Shown here piece by piece: positions 9,551-19,543 of a stretch of 22,089 nt of DNA (positions are counted from its first letter, which is position 1; the number at the start of each line of letters is the position of its first letter). The notes beneath the pieces are model-generated. The model was not told where the DNA came from. It did not search any database and saw only the letters and a list, made by a program, of their open reading frames with translations. The stretch covers positions 2,043-24,131 of the forward strand of contig QANT01007262.1 of the NCBI GenBank assembly GCA_003254885.1, in the 5' to 3' direction. The DNA comes from Purshia tridentata. Its lineage: Eukaryota > Streptophyta > Magnoliopsida > Rosales > Rosaceae. A program made the position numbers and the translations under genes.

Positions 9551-10791
9551 CCCAAAGGGCAAAGCATCCCGACACACGGCCCAAAGCCTATGTGTGTGCC
9601 GTGATGGGTCCCAAAGACCTGTATAATCCGATAACCTGAAGGGTACTGCGAAGGGTGGTTTGAAAATCCTTTTCCCATAAATTTCTTTTTGCCCATAAAA
9701 CACATAACCTTTCCAAAACTGGGATATCATTAACCAACAACTATAAAATCCTTTTTCGATAACCAAACCTTTAATATTTCAAAATGCGAGTAAACCAAGT
9801 ACGTTTACTTGAGAAACCAAAACATTTCCAAAATCTAACGGGTCGAATAAATTATCACGAAAAATAGTTACCAAGCATATCAAATCTATTTCCAAGCATA
9901 AATTCTCAAACCATGCTCAAGAATCAATTAATATTCTCAACTAATAAAACTCAATTAAAACTCAAAATATAAATATGAATTTAAATCATGAAATTCATAA
10001 AATAGTTTAGGGAACGAAGTCCACTCACAGAGATAGCCTAGCCTGGGTCTCCGAATGGATCGTGATCGTCGCGATCGTCCTTGGACTTGGGAGTGTCGCC
10101 TAACACGATAACGGTAAGGCGTTAGAGTAATATTCAATTTAATAACTACAAACTAGAATTTTAGGCTTTTCGCTCCATAATCCTAATTTCAAGCTATAAA
10201 CCAACTTAATTTCCTTCTCGACTCAAAACCCATGCCACTAGCTTATTTTTCTCCGATAATTTTCCCCAATAACCTCCATTACTACAGAACTCGACCGAGG
10301 GTCGTCCAGGTGTCGTTTCGACAATCCAACAATGTCCAATTCCATCTCAAATTCGCTATTCCTCCACTTTCTTCAAACTAACCATTCTAAACACCAATTA
10401 ACGGTTCCTAAGGGTGAAAATTACTAACAATTGCAATTAAACCACTAAGAATTCCTCATAATTTTAAGAAAACCCGAATTGGCCAAAACCCCAAAATCCA
10501 AGTTTCCTATTTCTCAAAATTAATCAACCAATCAAGTCCCAAATCACCCCAATCTCATGCTTTACCGCTCAATTACACAAAACAACCATTAATTTCACTC
10601 AATCAAAGCCAAATTCGAAATGGGTCTCAAAAATCCCCAATTTCCTTCATCCACAAATACTCAAAATTAAACAACCATATTAGAGGGGAAAGAAATCCCA
10701 TAAGTAGAGGAGAAAAACCCACCTAAACTCGAGGTGAATAGAGCCGGAAATCTGGCCGGAATTCGACGAACAAATGGCCGCGGGCTGGGCT

Positions 10792-11369
10792 TTTTCCGGC
10801 GTCGTTTCGCGTCGGGGGACGGCGGTTTGCCGTGGGGGAGCACCGAGGTGGCTGGCCGGCGGCTGGGGACTGCTTCTCGCCGCCTGGGGTCGCCGGAAAT
10901 GGCTGGAGCTTGAAGCTCCAGTCGCGCACGCAGGGGAGAGAGATCGGGAGAGAGAGAAAAAGGGGCTGGGCAGCGTCGGGAGGTGGCTGGTCGGCGACTG
11001 GCAACGTCGCCGGCGGGTCTGGGTGGTCGGAGATGGGCTGGGGAGGTCGCGCCGGGAAGAGAGGGAGGAGGGGGCATCGATTTTCCGGCGTCGTTTCGCA
11101 TCGGGGGACGGCGATTTGCCGTGGGGGAGCACCGAGGTGGCTGGCCGGCGGCTGGGGACTGCTTCTCGCCGCCTGGGGTCGCCGGAAATGGCTGGAGCTT
11201 GAAGCTCCAGTCGCGCACGCAGGGGAGAGAGATCGGGAGAGAGAGAAAAAGGGGCTGGGCAGCGTCGGGAGGTGGCTGGCCGGCGACTGGCAACGTCGCC
11301 GGCGGGTCTGGGTGGTCGGAGATGGGCTGGGGGGGTCGCGCCGGGAAGAGAGAGAGGAGGAGGCGTCGG
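10792..11369. repeat. 289 bp GC-rich tandem duplication in C2
   Basis: Unit 10792-11080 is repeated at 11081 to about 11369 with few differences (for example TTTCGCGTCGGGG against TTTCGCATCGGGG). Each unit carries a 17 bp hairpin TGGAGCTTGAAGCTCCA (10904-10920 and 11193-11209). The period is not a multiple of three, so the same sequence is read in different frames in the two halves of the long open frames here, which argues against coding. C1 has a single diverged equivalent near 4990-5240. Confidence 0.88.
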
Positions 11370-11803
11370 GCTGGGCTGGCTTGCTCCCCTGCGCGTGGAG
11401 AGGGGAGAGAAATATAGAGAGAGAGGGGTATTCCAGAAAATTCTGGAATATTTAATACCATTCCTCAAAATTACAAGTTTGCCCCTCACTTTGAACCTCC
11501 ATATTTCACAAACCGTAGCTCCAAACGACGCATGCTACGTGTCTACGAACTCGTGGAGTCGAGCTCTACGCACCCGTGTCAAAGTCAACTCTAAACCTCA
11601 AGTACTTTAAAAAGTCAACCTTGAGCTCCTTTATCACGTTCATAACTTTTTAACCGTAACTCTAAATAGCCCATGCCGCGTGTCTATGAACTCGTGAGCT
11701 CGAGACCTTCCTAACGGACCCAAGGTCAAAGTTAAAATCATGTTAGAACCAAAAGTCAACATTGGCCCTATTATAATTCACTTAAAAGGTGCGGGTCGTT
11801 ACA

Positions 11804-11941
11804 TGGTCCCACTGCCTCGTCTTCCCAATACTGTCTTCTCAGGCTGAACCAAAACGTCTCTAAGTAAGGGCAAATTGGTAAATTTACCTCAAAGACTTTA
11901 AATGGCTATCCAACAAGGAAAACTAGGGACGGGTCGTAACA
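11804..11941 (-). mobile_element. Fragment of family B LTR, antisense
   Basis: It matches the right end of LTR B1: AAGTAAGGGCAAATTGGTAAA, then ATCCAACAAGGAA, ending GGGACGGGTCGTAACA (B1 ends GGGATGAGTCGTAAAA). The right edge is thus a true LTR terminus (sense start TGTTACGACCCGTCCC), while the left edge is interrupted exactly at the end of C2. The rest of this LTR is absent. Confidence 0.8.
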
Positions 11942-13311
11942 CTTCTCTCCTCGTTGAGCCTAGCTGGTTGGTGGGTTCGATTGAGCCGTTGGACCGCCGT
12001 GGGCGGCGGATCAAAGGTGGGTGTGCCGATGACTTTTCCGGCGAGTTTCGCCCTTTTCTGGCCACTTTTGAGCTTCGACGCAGGTTTGAGAATCGATCCT
12101 CTCGATCTCTTCTACGTGGCTGTGTAGCCTGTTTTTGACGTAAGTGAGTTTGGTTTTTGTGCAATTGACCACCTGTTGACCACCGTGGGTTGCGTGTGGT
12201 GGTGCTAGTGACCCGTTCCTTGGTTTTTGGCCTCGGGCCAATCACTCGAACCTGTGGGTGAGTTTGGGTGAGTTTCTTTGATTTCGTGTGTTTTCCGAGG
12301 CCGGGCAGCCACCGTGCGTGGTGGTTCCCGCCCATTTCGGTGGTTTGTTAGCTTTTTGGTAAACCTGTTTGTTTTTGGTGGACTGTCTGGTCTTAACAGG
12401 CACTCGGCACGGGAATTTGTATTTCTGATGCCGTTGTGCTGCCGGATTTTGGAATCAGTGCAAAGGAGCCACGAAGGGCAGTTCGGTCTTCTCGCGTGGT
12501 CACTGTGAGTGAATTAGTTTCAGTTTTGTGAGTGATTTAAGTTTAGTTAATTTCCAGTTCAGTTACTTGTTTGGTTGGTTTGCTTGTTTGCTGTTTGCTA
12601 GTTAAGGGGGTACGGAATTAGGATTGGAGATTCCGAGGATTTAAAGGTTATTTGAGATTAAAGGATTAAGTGAGATTTGAGCATCAGTGGGTATTAATTG
12701 AGGATTAAGTTGGTTCTAAAGGATGCTTGAGGATTCTAAGTTATTAAAGGATTTAGTTAGATCCCAAGTAAGGATCTTGTGGATTGTTCGAGGTGATTTT
12801 CAGTTTAGAGGTTAAATTGAGGATAATTGAGGTATAACGAATCACAGTGAATTTGTTTGGTTTAGAGGATTTGGTGATCAAGTGAAAGATTGTGATTTTT
12901 GGTTTGTGAACTGTTTACGATTTGAGGCTTAAGATGGATTGTGATTTGTTTATTTTAATTGAGTTTAATTTGAGGTTTACAGTCAGTTTTCATTCATACG
13001 AGCTCTAGTGAGCTTACTGGGTTTGTGTTTAAACCTGGTGCACCTTTGGTTGGGTGCAGGGTTTGTTTTGCAGGTTAAGCAAACTGAGGAGGCAGTGGAG
13101 AGAAGACGAGGCAGTGTGACCAGCAGTGTTTCAGAAACTTATTTTACAGCTTAGTTTTATAAATATGCTTTTGTAAATTACAGTTTTTTTTAATAAATTA
13201 TTTTCTATTCATGGCTCACTGTTTCAGAAAAGGGCCCACAATTTCAAGAAAAGGAAACAGTTTCCAGTTTTTAGTTTCAGTTTTCACGTGCCCGAGGGTC
13301 GGGGTGTGACA
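11942..13311 (+). mobile_element. 5'-truncated LTR of family D, sense orientation
   Basis: The right end GGGTCGGGGTGTGACA is a typical plant gypsy LTR terminus. About 300 bp upstream, GAGCTTACTGGGTTTGTG...TGCAGG (from 13008) is analogous to the CACTGAGTTT...CCCCCAGG segment that families B and C carry in reverse. A GAGGATT/AAAGGATT-rich stretch spans about 12610-12840. The left edge abuts an LTR terminus of family B, so the 5' part of D was lost or lies elsewhere. A target duplication cannot be tested; the 5 bp after the end are ACACA. Confidence 0.6.
13192..13197 (+). promoter_or_regulatory. Possible polyadenylation signal in LTR D
   Basis: AATAAA follows a T tract and lies 114 bp before the LTR end, a reasonable position for the signal that ends the retroelement transcript. 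It supports the sense orientation of D, but a hexamer in AT-rich DNA is weak evidence. Confidence 0.35.
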
Positions 13312-14526
13312 ACACAAACCATAGGCTGTCGTCTACAAATTTGATTCATCATATTTTAGGGACACAATTTCAACATAAAGATATATACACTCTATTATCT
13401 CTTTTATCCAATTTCAACCAAAAAAAAAAACAGAAAAAGAATGAATAAAATCCTAATATTATCTCTTACATATAAATATATCTTAGATGTGCTTAACCCA
13501 ATCCTTTGGTGCATCTGGATTTCTTCAAAATGTTATTGAATACAAGGGTACTAACTGTAACCTATTAAAGGCTTCATGAGGAAAAATTATTGGACATATG
13601 GGGGGAGCATGTTTGGACATGGTGGTTATATTGATACCTACCCTTTTGCTCATTATATATCGCAACACAATTAAACAAAAAAACTAGTTTGTCCATTTGT
13701 AAAAGAATATTAAGAAATTCATCTTTATTTGCGCACGTACATTCACAAATACATAAAACTCACTCAGATATTTTGGAGGAAATGCCCCGACATCATAGAT
13801 CTAAGCAATGGTTGAAGAACGACGGCAGATCTGAGCCATAGGGAGGAGAGAGAGGGAGAGAAATATGGTTGGGGGGTTACAATTAGAATATTATAAAAAC
13901 TGGGGATCAAATCTAGCTGGATACCAGTTGACTAGGGAGTTTTGAGAGATGTTATGTTTATAATAGGTGGTTTTGAGAGAGCTTAATTTTGGATGGGGGT
14001 TTTGAGAGAATCTAACTTTAAATTGGGGGTTAGTAAATACTTATATTAATATTATCTACAAAAAGAAAATTAGCCAATATATGCAAGGAAAAATGTTGCA
14101 AAAAAACTTAAACTTTGACCCGTGTGCTAATTCAGGATGCGTATTATGGGTTGTATTAATTTGTCCTTCTAATTTTAATTTTGGATCTAATTTGTCCCTT
14201 CCATTAGTCTGTCTAATAATTATATTTTTTGTCCAAAAATGGGCCACATGTGTGAAGGGGTTTGACTTTTATGGACTTGTATTACGTACAAGTGACAAAT
14301 TTACGTACCCCTAAAAAAGTGATCACGTGTGTGTCACGTAATCACTTTTGGATGGAATTTTCAACCAAGTTGACGGAAGTGGCATATATATTGGCATCCA
14401 AAGTAAAGTTGATGAGGTAGATTGGTACAATCTATAATTCATATCTTGAATTAACACAAAGGGCAAAGTTTGAGTTCTTTTTGAAAATTTTTTCCTATAT
14501 AAACTTTGGCCATGCCAATTGTAGAT
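13312..14526. other. AT-rich DNA without recognisable gene
   Basis: I find no convincing coding frame, tRNA or complete transposon in this interval. It contains A/T tracts, repeated GGTTTTGAGAGA-type phrases near 13935-14010 (TTTTGAGAGA occurs at least three times) and two inverted repeats near its right end. It may be host intergenic DNA or an old unrecognised repeat. Confidence 0.5.
14275..14349. repeat. Pair of adjacent inverted repeats with ACGT cores
   Basis: The first, 14275-14293, has 7 bp arms ACTTGTA/TACAAGT around TTACG. The second, 14315-14349, has 15 bp arms AAAAGTGATCACGTG and CACGTAATCACTTTT around TGTGT, with one mismatch. Together they hold several ACGT cores, including a CACGTG G-box at 14324-14329. 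They could be remains of a MITE or a regulatory palindrome; no gene is adjacent. Confidence 0.7.
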
Positions 14527-14556
14527 TTAGAGCATCTCCAATAGGCTCAAAAAATG

Positions 14557-16668
14557 TGACAAGACCGCCCCGGAGTTTATCCCGAGACGACCCTATGGGA
14601 CGCCACGTCTCATGACATGGGCCCCGATCCTACCGAAATATTCGGCAGTATCTCCTTTGTAAAATGTCTTACCCAAAAATAAGATATGCCTTGTTATAAC
14701 TCAACTAAATCCAGAAAATTCTAACAAATAATCTCCTAACAAAAAAATTATCAAATCGACAACAAACCTAAAGTGGTCACCTTAAGGTGACCTCAGAGCA
14801 TATCTAAAGAAAGTATAACATCCGAAAGAAATGAATAACTAAAATAAATAAATGAGACTATGCCTACATAGTCTCGGATGTCAGAAGACGCAGAAGTGGC
14901 TCGATGCTCAAGTGGCACGAACAGGATCCTTGTCACCTGGGGGCGAACATTTAAAACACAAAACTATGAGATAAAACTCAGTGAGTGGACAAAAAATAAT
15001 TTAAACACTTCCTTTTTTCAACATAAATATATTAACATAGAACTTGTATTTCAAATTCCTTAGTTTTAAAACCAATTCGCAAAATCATAATATCAAACCA
15101 CCAATCCTGAGTCCCACCCTTCATAAATCCAAAACCTTGATAATTATACAATGTATAATTTCAGAAAAAGTAGATATGCATATACGGTTCCAAATATTTA
15201 CAGGAGTTAAAATATTAAAAATAAGTAGTACCAGCACAAGACATTTACCAGTATATCAAAATACTTAAAATTCACACCGTAGTACCCATAAACTCTTTAT
15301 CAATATGTACACGTGGGCCAAGTATGTGTACATAGATATGGCTAACCTTTATCAATACGTGAACACACAATGGTTCGCATAGATTTCCAACTTTATCAAT
15401 ACGCGCGCAGATAGTGCACTAGGACACACGGCCCAAAGCCTATATGTGTGAATCGATGGGTCCCAAAGACCTATAACCAGCCATTTACCTCCAGGTATTG
15501 TCCAGTGGTTTAAAAACCATAAACCAATATCTCCATAAACATATCACATATACATTCTCAAAATACCACAAGATAAAATATTTACAAATAACAGAGTTAT
15601 CCAATCAAACCACAATTTTAATAGATACTTAAATAAATTCAAAACAAATCTTAAAATATTTAAAAGACAAACTTTGAAACCAAAAATCCACTCACAAACT
15701 TGGCGAGCAAAACGTAAGCATCACCGATCACCCAACTAGCAGCCAACACCCAAAAACTCCTTCGAAAACACTCTCGATCGTCCTGTAAAATACGTAAGGT
15801 CAAAATTGGTTCCCAAAAGCTTTAAAATAAGGAAAATAACATTTTTTGTCACTGGCCGGTCCAGCACTGCCGCACGTGGTGGCGCTGGCCGTGATTATCG
15901 GAAAGTTGAATTTTATGGCGACCATATCAGAAAATAAAATTGACCATACCAAATCGACAGGCTCAACGAGAGGAACAACTTTGTCAACTAAGCCGAGTCC
16001 AAAAAGTGGTCGGAAGTGGCTGGAAAACTCCAATTTCTATCCCCGATTTAAAAATTCAAACCTATACAAAAAATTTCAAATCACATATGGTTGGAAAATT
16101 TGAAACGTGAGGATTTCAAAAAGGTAAGAATCAAACCAAACTGAGGTCGGACGAAGCGGGAATTTAGATTTGAAATGGTAGTTGAAACTTACAAGGCTCG
16201 ATTCGTCGTCCACAGTGGTCCGATCGGGACGATTTGGGTGTGGATGAAAAGAGGACGAAGAGAAAAACAAAACTCGATCAACTTGACGTCCAATAGATGA
16301 TGCACGTGCCCCCACGCAAGGCCGGAAAGTGCGATGGCGATTCTGATCGCCCAAACACTGTTCACGCGTAATTTTGATTATTTTTTTTTTTTGAGAAATG
16401 AAATTATTTTTCCTATTTATATTTTTCCCTCCAAACTTTAAATGTGCATAACTCTTAAACTGCAACTCCAAATTAGGAGCCGTTTGTTCCTATGCACTTG
16501 TGAGGTTGAGCTCTACGCAACTATATAAAAATTTGGGCTGAAACACCCTTTTAAAAATATACGTCTCTCGCAAAACCAAAACTTCCCTAAGTAAGGGCAA
16601 ATTGGTAAATTCACCCCAATGACTTGAAATGACGATCCAACAAGGAATACTAGGGATGAGTCGTAAAA
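14557..16668 (-). mobile_element. Solo LTR, family B copy 1 (B1), antisense, 2112 bp
   Basis: The + strand begins TGACAAGACCGCCCCGG and ends GATGAGTCGTAAAA, where the last bases should be ACA (compare GGTCGTAACA at 11932-11941). AAATG flanks both sides (14552-14556 and 16669-16673), a perfect 5 bp duplication. No internal retrotransposon region is present. It shares with family C the terminal layout, the CCTACCGAAA-TTCGGCAG motif, the CCTGGGGGCGAAC...GTGAGTGGAC segment (14936-14990) and the CACACGGCCCAAAGCC core near 15425, but is otherwise diverged: a sister LTR family. Three CTTTATCAATAYG repeats start at 15295, 15347 and 15391, where family C has its minisatellite. Confidence 0.88.
14775..14792. 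repeat. Perfect 18 bp palindrome in LTR B1
   Basis: GGTCACCTTAAGGTGACC equals its own reverse complement. It lies in the 3' part of the LTR in sense orientation. The other family B copy runs off the window before this point, so conservation cannot be judged here. Confidence 0.9.
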
Positions 16669-16986
16669 AAATGTTTTGGCTACTCAATTAATTATGCCAC
16701 GTTAGATATATAAATCATATCCAATAGCTTTTGCAAATAAGCTTTTCAAAATAGGGACCCAAAGTCAACTCTTCAATTTAATTTGAAGAGTAAACTTGGC
16801 TATTTAAATATTTAAATATTAATTTAGCTCTTTAAATCTTTATGAAATCTTAATTTTGTGTAAACAAGAAAAATATAAAAAATAAAAAATTAATGAAATT
16901 GAAGGGTCCGTTGGAGTTCACAATTTAAAAGTGAGAAATTTGGCTCTTAAAAGTAAGATTTGAAGAATGTGATGGAGATGCTCTTA

Positions 16987-17941
16987 GGTAGTTATGGTTC
17001 CTAACCGACATGTTGCTCTATGCATTTTCTAAAAAGGTTTGAAAATTTTCATCAAAAAAGAAAAAAATTTTAAAAATCTTTACAATATTCTAGAAAATTT
17101 TGAAAAAAGAAAATTACATAATCGCTGCCAGTTAACATATTTGGATTCCCAAGCCTCAAAATTTTTTTTTTCACTTTGTCCGTATATATATAAAAAACTA
17201 TTCTCCTATACGGATGTTTATATCTAATTTTGTCTTTGAATGCAAAAGCGAATTGACTGGTTTGTGTAAATTATGTGTCCCACGGATCAATGATCACCCG
17301 CTTGTCACTTAAAGTTCACTTAAAATATAAGCATTAACAAACGATTGATATATGCTACGCCTTAAATAAAAACCTCTATGGATAAGATTGAACAATTACA
17401 AAAATGAGAACAAATGGCTATACCAAACCAAGCAAGGGTGCTTCCAACAATTGACATACTATGTGGCCATTGATTGGAAGTGAATCCAGATGATTAAAAA
17501 TTCCAAACGACTGGACCCAGAGAATAATATTATATATAAATACAAGCCATCAATTTATGTCCACTAGATTTTGTAGGAAAAATGATTTACTCTCATGAAC
17601 TAGCCTCTTCATGCATGTTCTTGTGAGTGTCAATTAGTTTTCATACCGTGTATGATAACATGCTACTATTGCATGATATATAGATTACGATATACAGTGG
17701 CGGACACATGTTGGGAGGAAGGGGTCGGGCGAACCCCCGAATGCCGAAGCTCCTACCCATGAATCACCTTTCTTAGCCATTGGTGACGCCCGAAACATTT
17801 AGACGACGACCCCTAGCTAGCTTACCAACTTGCCTAGTTGCCCACCACTTGCTTGATGAAAGCTAATAATGGCTGAGTGGTTCAATCGTTCAAGGCTGAG
17901 TTGTCCACCACCTGCTTCTATTATAGAACAACAGAACCGAG
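16987..17941. other. AT-rich DNA without recognisable gene
   Basis: No supported gene. The first 250 bp are low-complexity A/T-rich. A good TATA-like string (TATATATAAATAC, 17531-17543) has no open frame downstream. At 17695 CAGTGGCGGACACA resembles one terminus of a hAT-type element, but no matching inverted end was found. The rest is unassigned. Confidence 0.45.
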
Positions 17942-19202
17942 TTTAACACCTCGAATTTTTGGTTTACAGTACATAATTTTGTTATCTAAATTTTTCAACC
18001 TTATTCTTAAGGTTTGTTTAAAAGGAATTAGAGTTTTCCTTAAACTTTGATTAACTAAATTGGACCTTTGGTTTTAGTTCTAGAGTTTATAGTTGTGTGA
18101 AAGTCAATTTTTGGATAAGGAAATCCAAGAGCTTGGTGATTATTTTGTTTATTTTCATTTTTCATAATTAAATTATGAGAGGAGGATTTTTTTGGAAATT
18201 ATTTGACTATTTTGAGGTTATAGAAAATTAGTACTCAATGAGACGAGTCTGTAGAATTCTTTGGAGAATTCTTTGGAGTCTCGAGCTATTTTTAGCAAAT
18301 TTTTGTAGTTGGGAGAATATTAGAAAAAAGGAAATTCAAAAATTAATTGAAGTAGCGCTGACGAGGACTGACAATTGAAGACGTGGTGCGATGTGATTTG
18401 TTGAAGGTGCACTAACGAAGTGCTGAGCGGTTGACGCAACATGAGCTCATATAAGGCGTCATGCGCTGCTTCACATCGTAACTCTCTTTTTCTTCTAATT
18501 TGAGCCATTGAAGCTCATTAAACAAGTTTTTATCTTAGCCGTTGGTTCACTTGGAGGATCCGGTTGCACTATCCGGCTTCCTTTAGCCCACGCGTTGACC
18601 CGAAGCCTGCTACCCATTGACCCGCCAGTTACTACCCATTTTATCTCACATTTTACCCATTTCTTTGACCCATTTTCCCTTCCTAGATCCGATTCGGTTT
18701 TTACACTATTGTAGTGTGTTGTTGTGACTTTTGCCCCACATTGAAAACTTACAACTTCTTTTCACCCTCTTGTGCCTATAACTAAAGACACTTAATGTAC
18801 ATCATTTTCACTTGCACTACCAAATGAAGTTTGAGATACTCGCTCCCTAGTTTCTCTGGGATTCTCTCAAGAAGAGACAAATCAAAAGAGAAGAACATTC
18901 ACATAGTCAAATATTAATTTTTCCTCGAGAGCATGCCCTATAGGCATCAACAACCAAGTCATGTAGCTAGGAATCCAAAGTTTGGGAGCTTAGTTGGGGT
19001 TTAGCTAAAGAGGTCTTCAATCGAGCAAGCGTTCTAATCTTTCTTATTTATTTTTAGGCTTTTAATTTTTGTTTTGCATTAATTAAGCATGCTAATTAAT
19101 TGTAGCCTTAATTTGGAGATTTAATTAAAGGCTTATGGTATCCTAAAATCGATTAACATGTTTTGCTAAAAGAATTAAGTTGGATTTAATTTATTATTTA
19201 AG

Positions 19203-19249
19203 CTTAATTAATTAGCGATTTATTTTGGAGGTTATGCTAATTAATTAAG
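19203..19249. repeat. 14 bp inverted repeat in a TTAATTAA-rich patch
   Basis: CTTAATTAATTAGC (19203-19216) and GCTAATTAATTAAG (19236-19249) are perfect inverted arms 19 bp apart. A further near-palindrome of the same words around GCATGC lies at about 19078-19103. The surrounding 200 bp is strongly AT-rich. Confidence 0.75.
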
Positions 19250-19526
19250 ATACTTTGATAGCACTTAGGTTTGAGTTGTTCCGAACTAATTACGTACTAC
19301 AGTCTTCTAGGGATATATGACCTAAAGGAATGGTTATGACAAGATTTTGTTGAACTTAACTTTTGACTTGTCATTTGTTAGACACTAGGAACACCAGTTA
19401 CCAAAGAATTTCTTTGTGATGTGACAAGAAGAAGAATGGATTCGAGTTGAAAGGGGAAGATAATACATGAATAGCATTGGATTCCAAGTAGGAGATTTAT
19501 CTTATTACATACTTGACTATGGACTT

Positions 19527-19543
19527 TGTGTGTGTGTGTGTGT
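19527..19543. repeat. (TG)n microsatellite
   Basis: An uninterrupted run of eight and a half TG units. It is short and probably polymorphic; no further significance is seen. Confidence 0.9.

Larger units (their letters stand above)
8672..11803 (-). mobile_element. LTR of family C copy 2 (C2), antisense, 3132 bp, no target duplication
   Basis: The + strand ends are TGACAGAACC and GGTCGTTACA, both matching C1. Shared blocks run in the same order: CCTACCGAAA-TTCGGCAG near the start, the CCTGGGGGAAAA...AAGTGGAC segment (9020-9081), the 27 bp minisatellite, the GTGTGTGCCGTGATGGG hairpin, a GC-rich region and the CATGCTACGTGTCTAC block near 11530. Both ends look complete, yet the left flank (CATAA) is family A LTR and the right flank (TGGTC) is family B LTR, so there is no target duplication. 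Recombination between two family C insertions is the likely cause. A 289 bp GC-rich duplication is specific to this copy. Confidence 0.82.
14530..16983. mobile_element. PIF/Harbinger (Tourist-like) MITE split by LTR B1
   Basis: The termini GAGCATCTCCA (14530-14540) and TGGAGATGCTC (16973-16983) are perfect 11 bp inverted repeats, flanked on both sides by TTA (14527-14529 and 16984-16986). A 3 bp TTA/TAA target duplication is characteristic of PIF/Harbinger. Removing LTR B1 and one AAATG copy leaves about 337 bp with no coding capacity, a usual MITE size. The superfamily rests on the TTA duplication and TIR form. Confidence 0.8.

Noticed and set aside
9296..9766. 156 and 121 codon minus-strand frames and 99 and 88 codon plus-strand frames
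   Set aside because: They are translations of the 27 bp minisatellite, whose period is a multiple of three, so all frames stay open. They are repetitive and found in an LTR.
10667..11489. Overlapping 264 and 269 codon minus-strand open frames and 112-207 codon plus-strand frames
   Set aside because: They lie in a GC-rich tandem duplication within an LTR. The 289 bp period shifts the reading frame between halves, and the same peptide appears in two frames. No domain is recognisable.
17531..17543. Strong TATA-like string TATATATAAATAC
   Set aside because: The surrounding DNA is AT-rich and no plausible open frame or transcript structure follows, so a promoter cannot be supported.
17870..17900. 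tRNA-like A-box TGGCTGAGTGG
   Set aside because: The A-box fits the Pol III consensus, but no B-box (GGTTCGANNCC) or acceptor stem follows at the right distance, so neither a tRNA nor a SINE head is supported.
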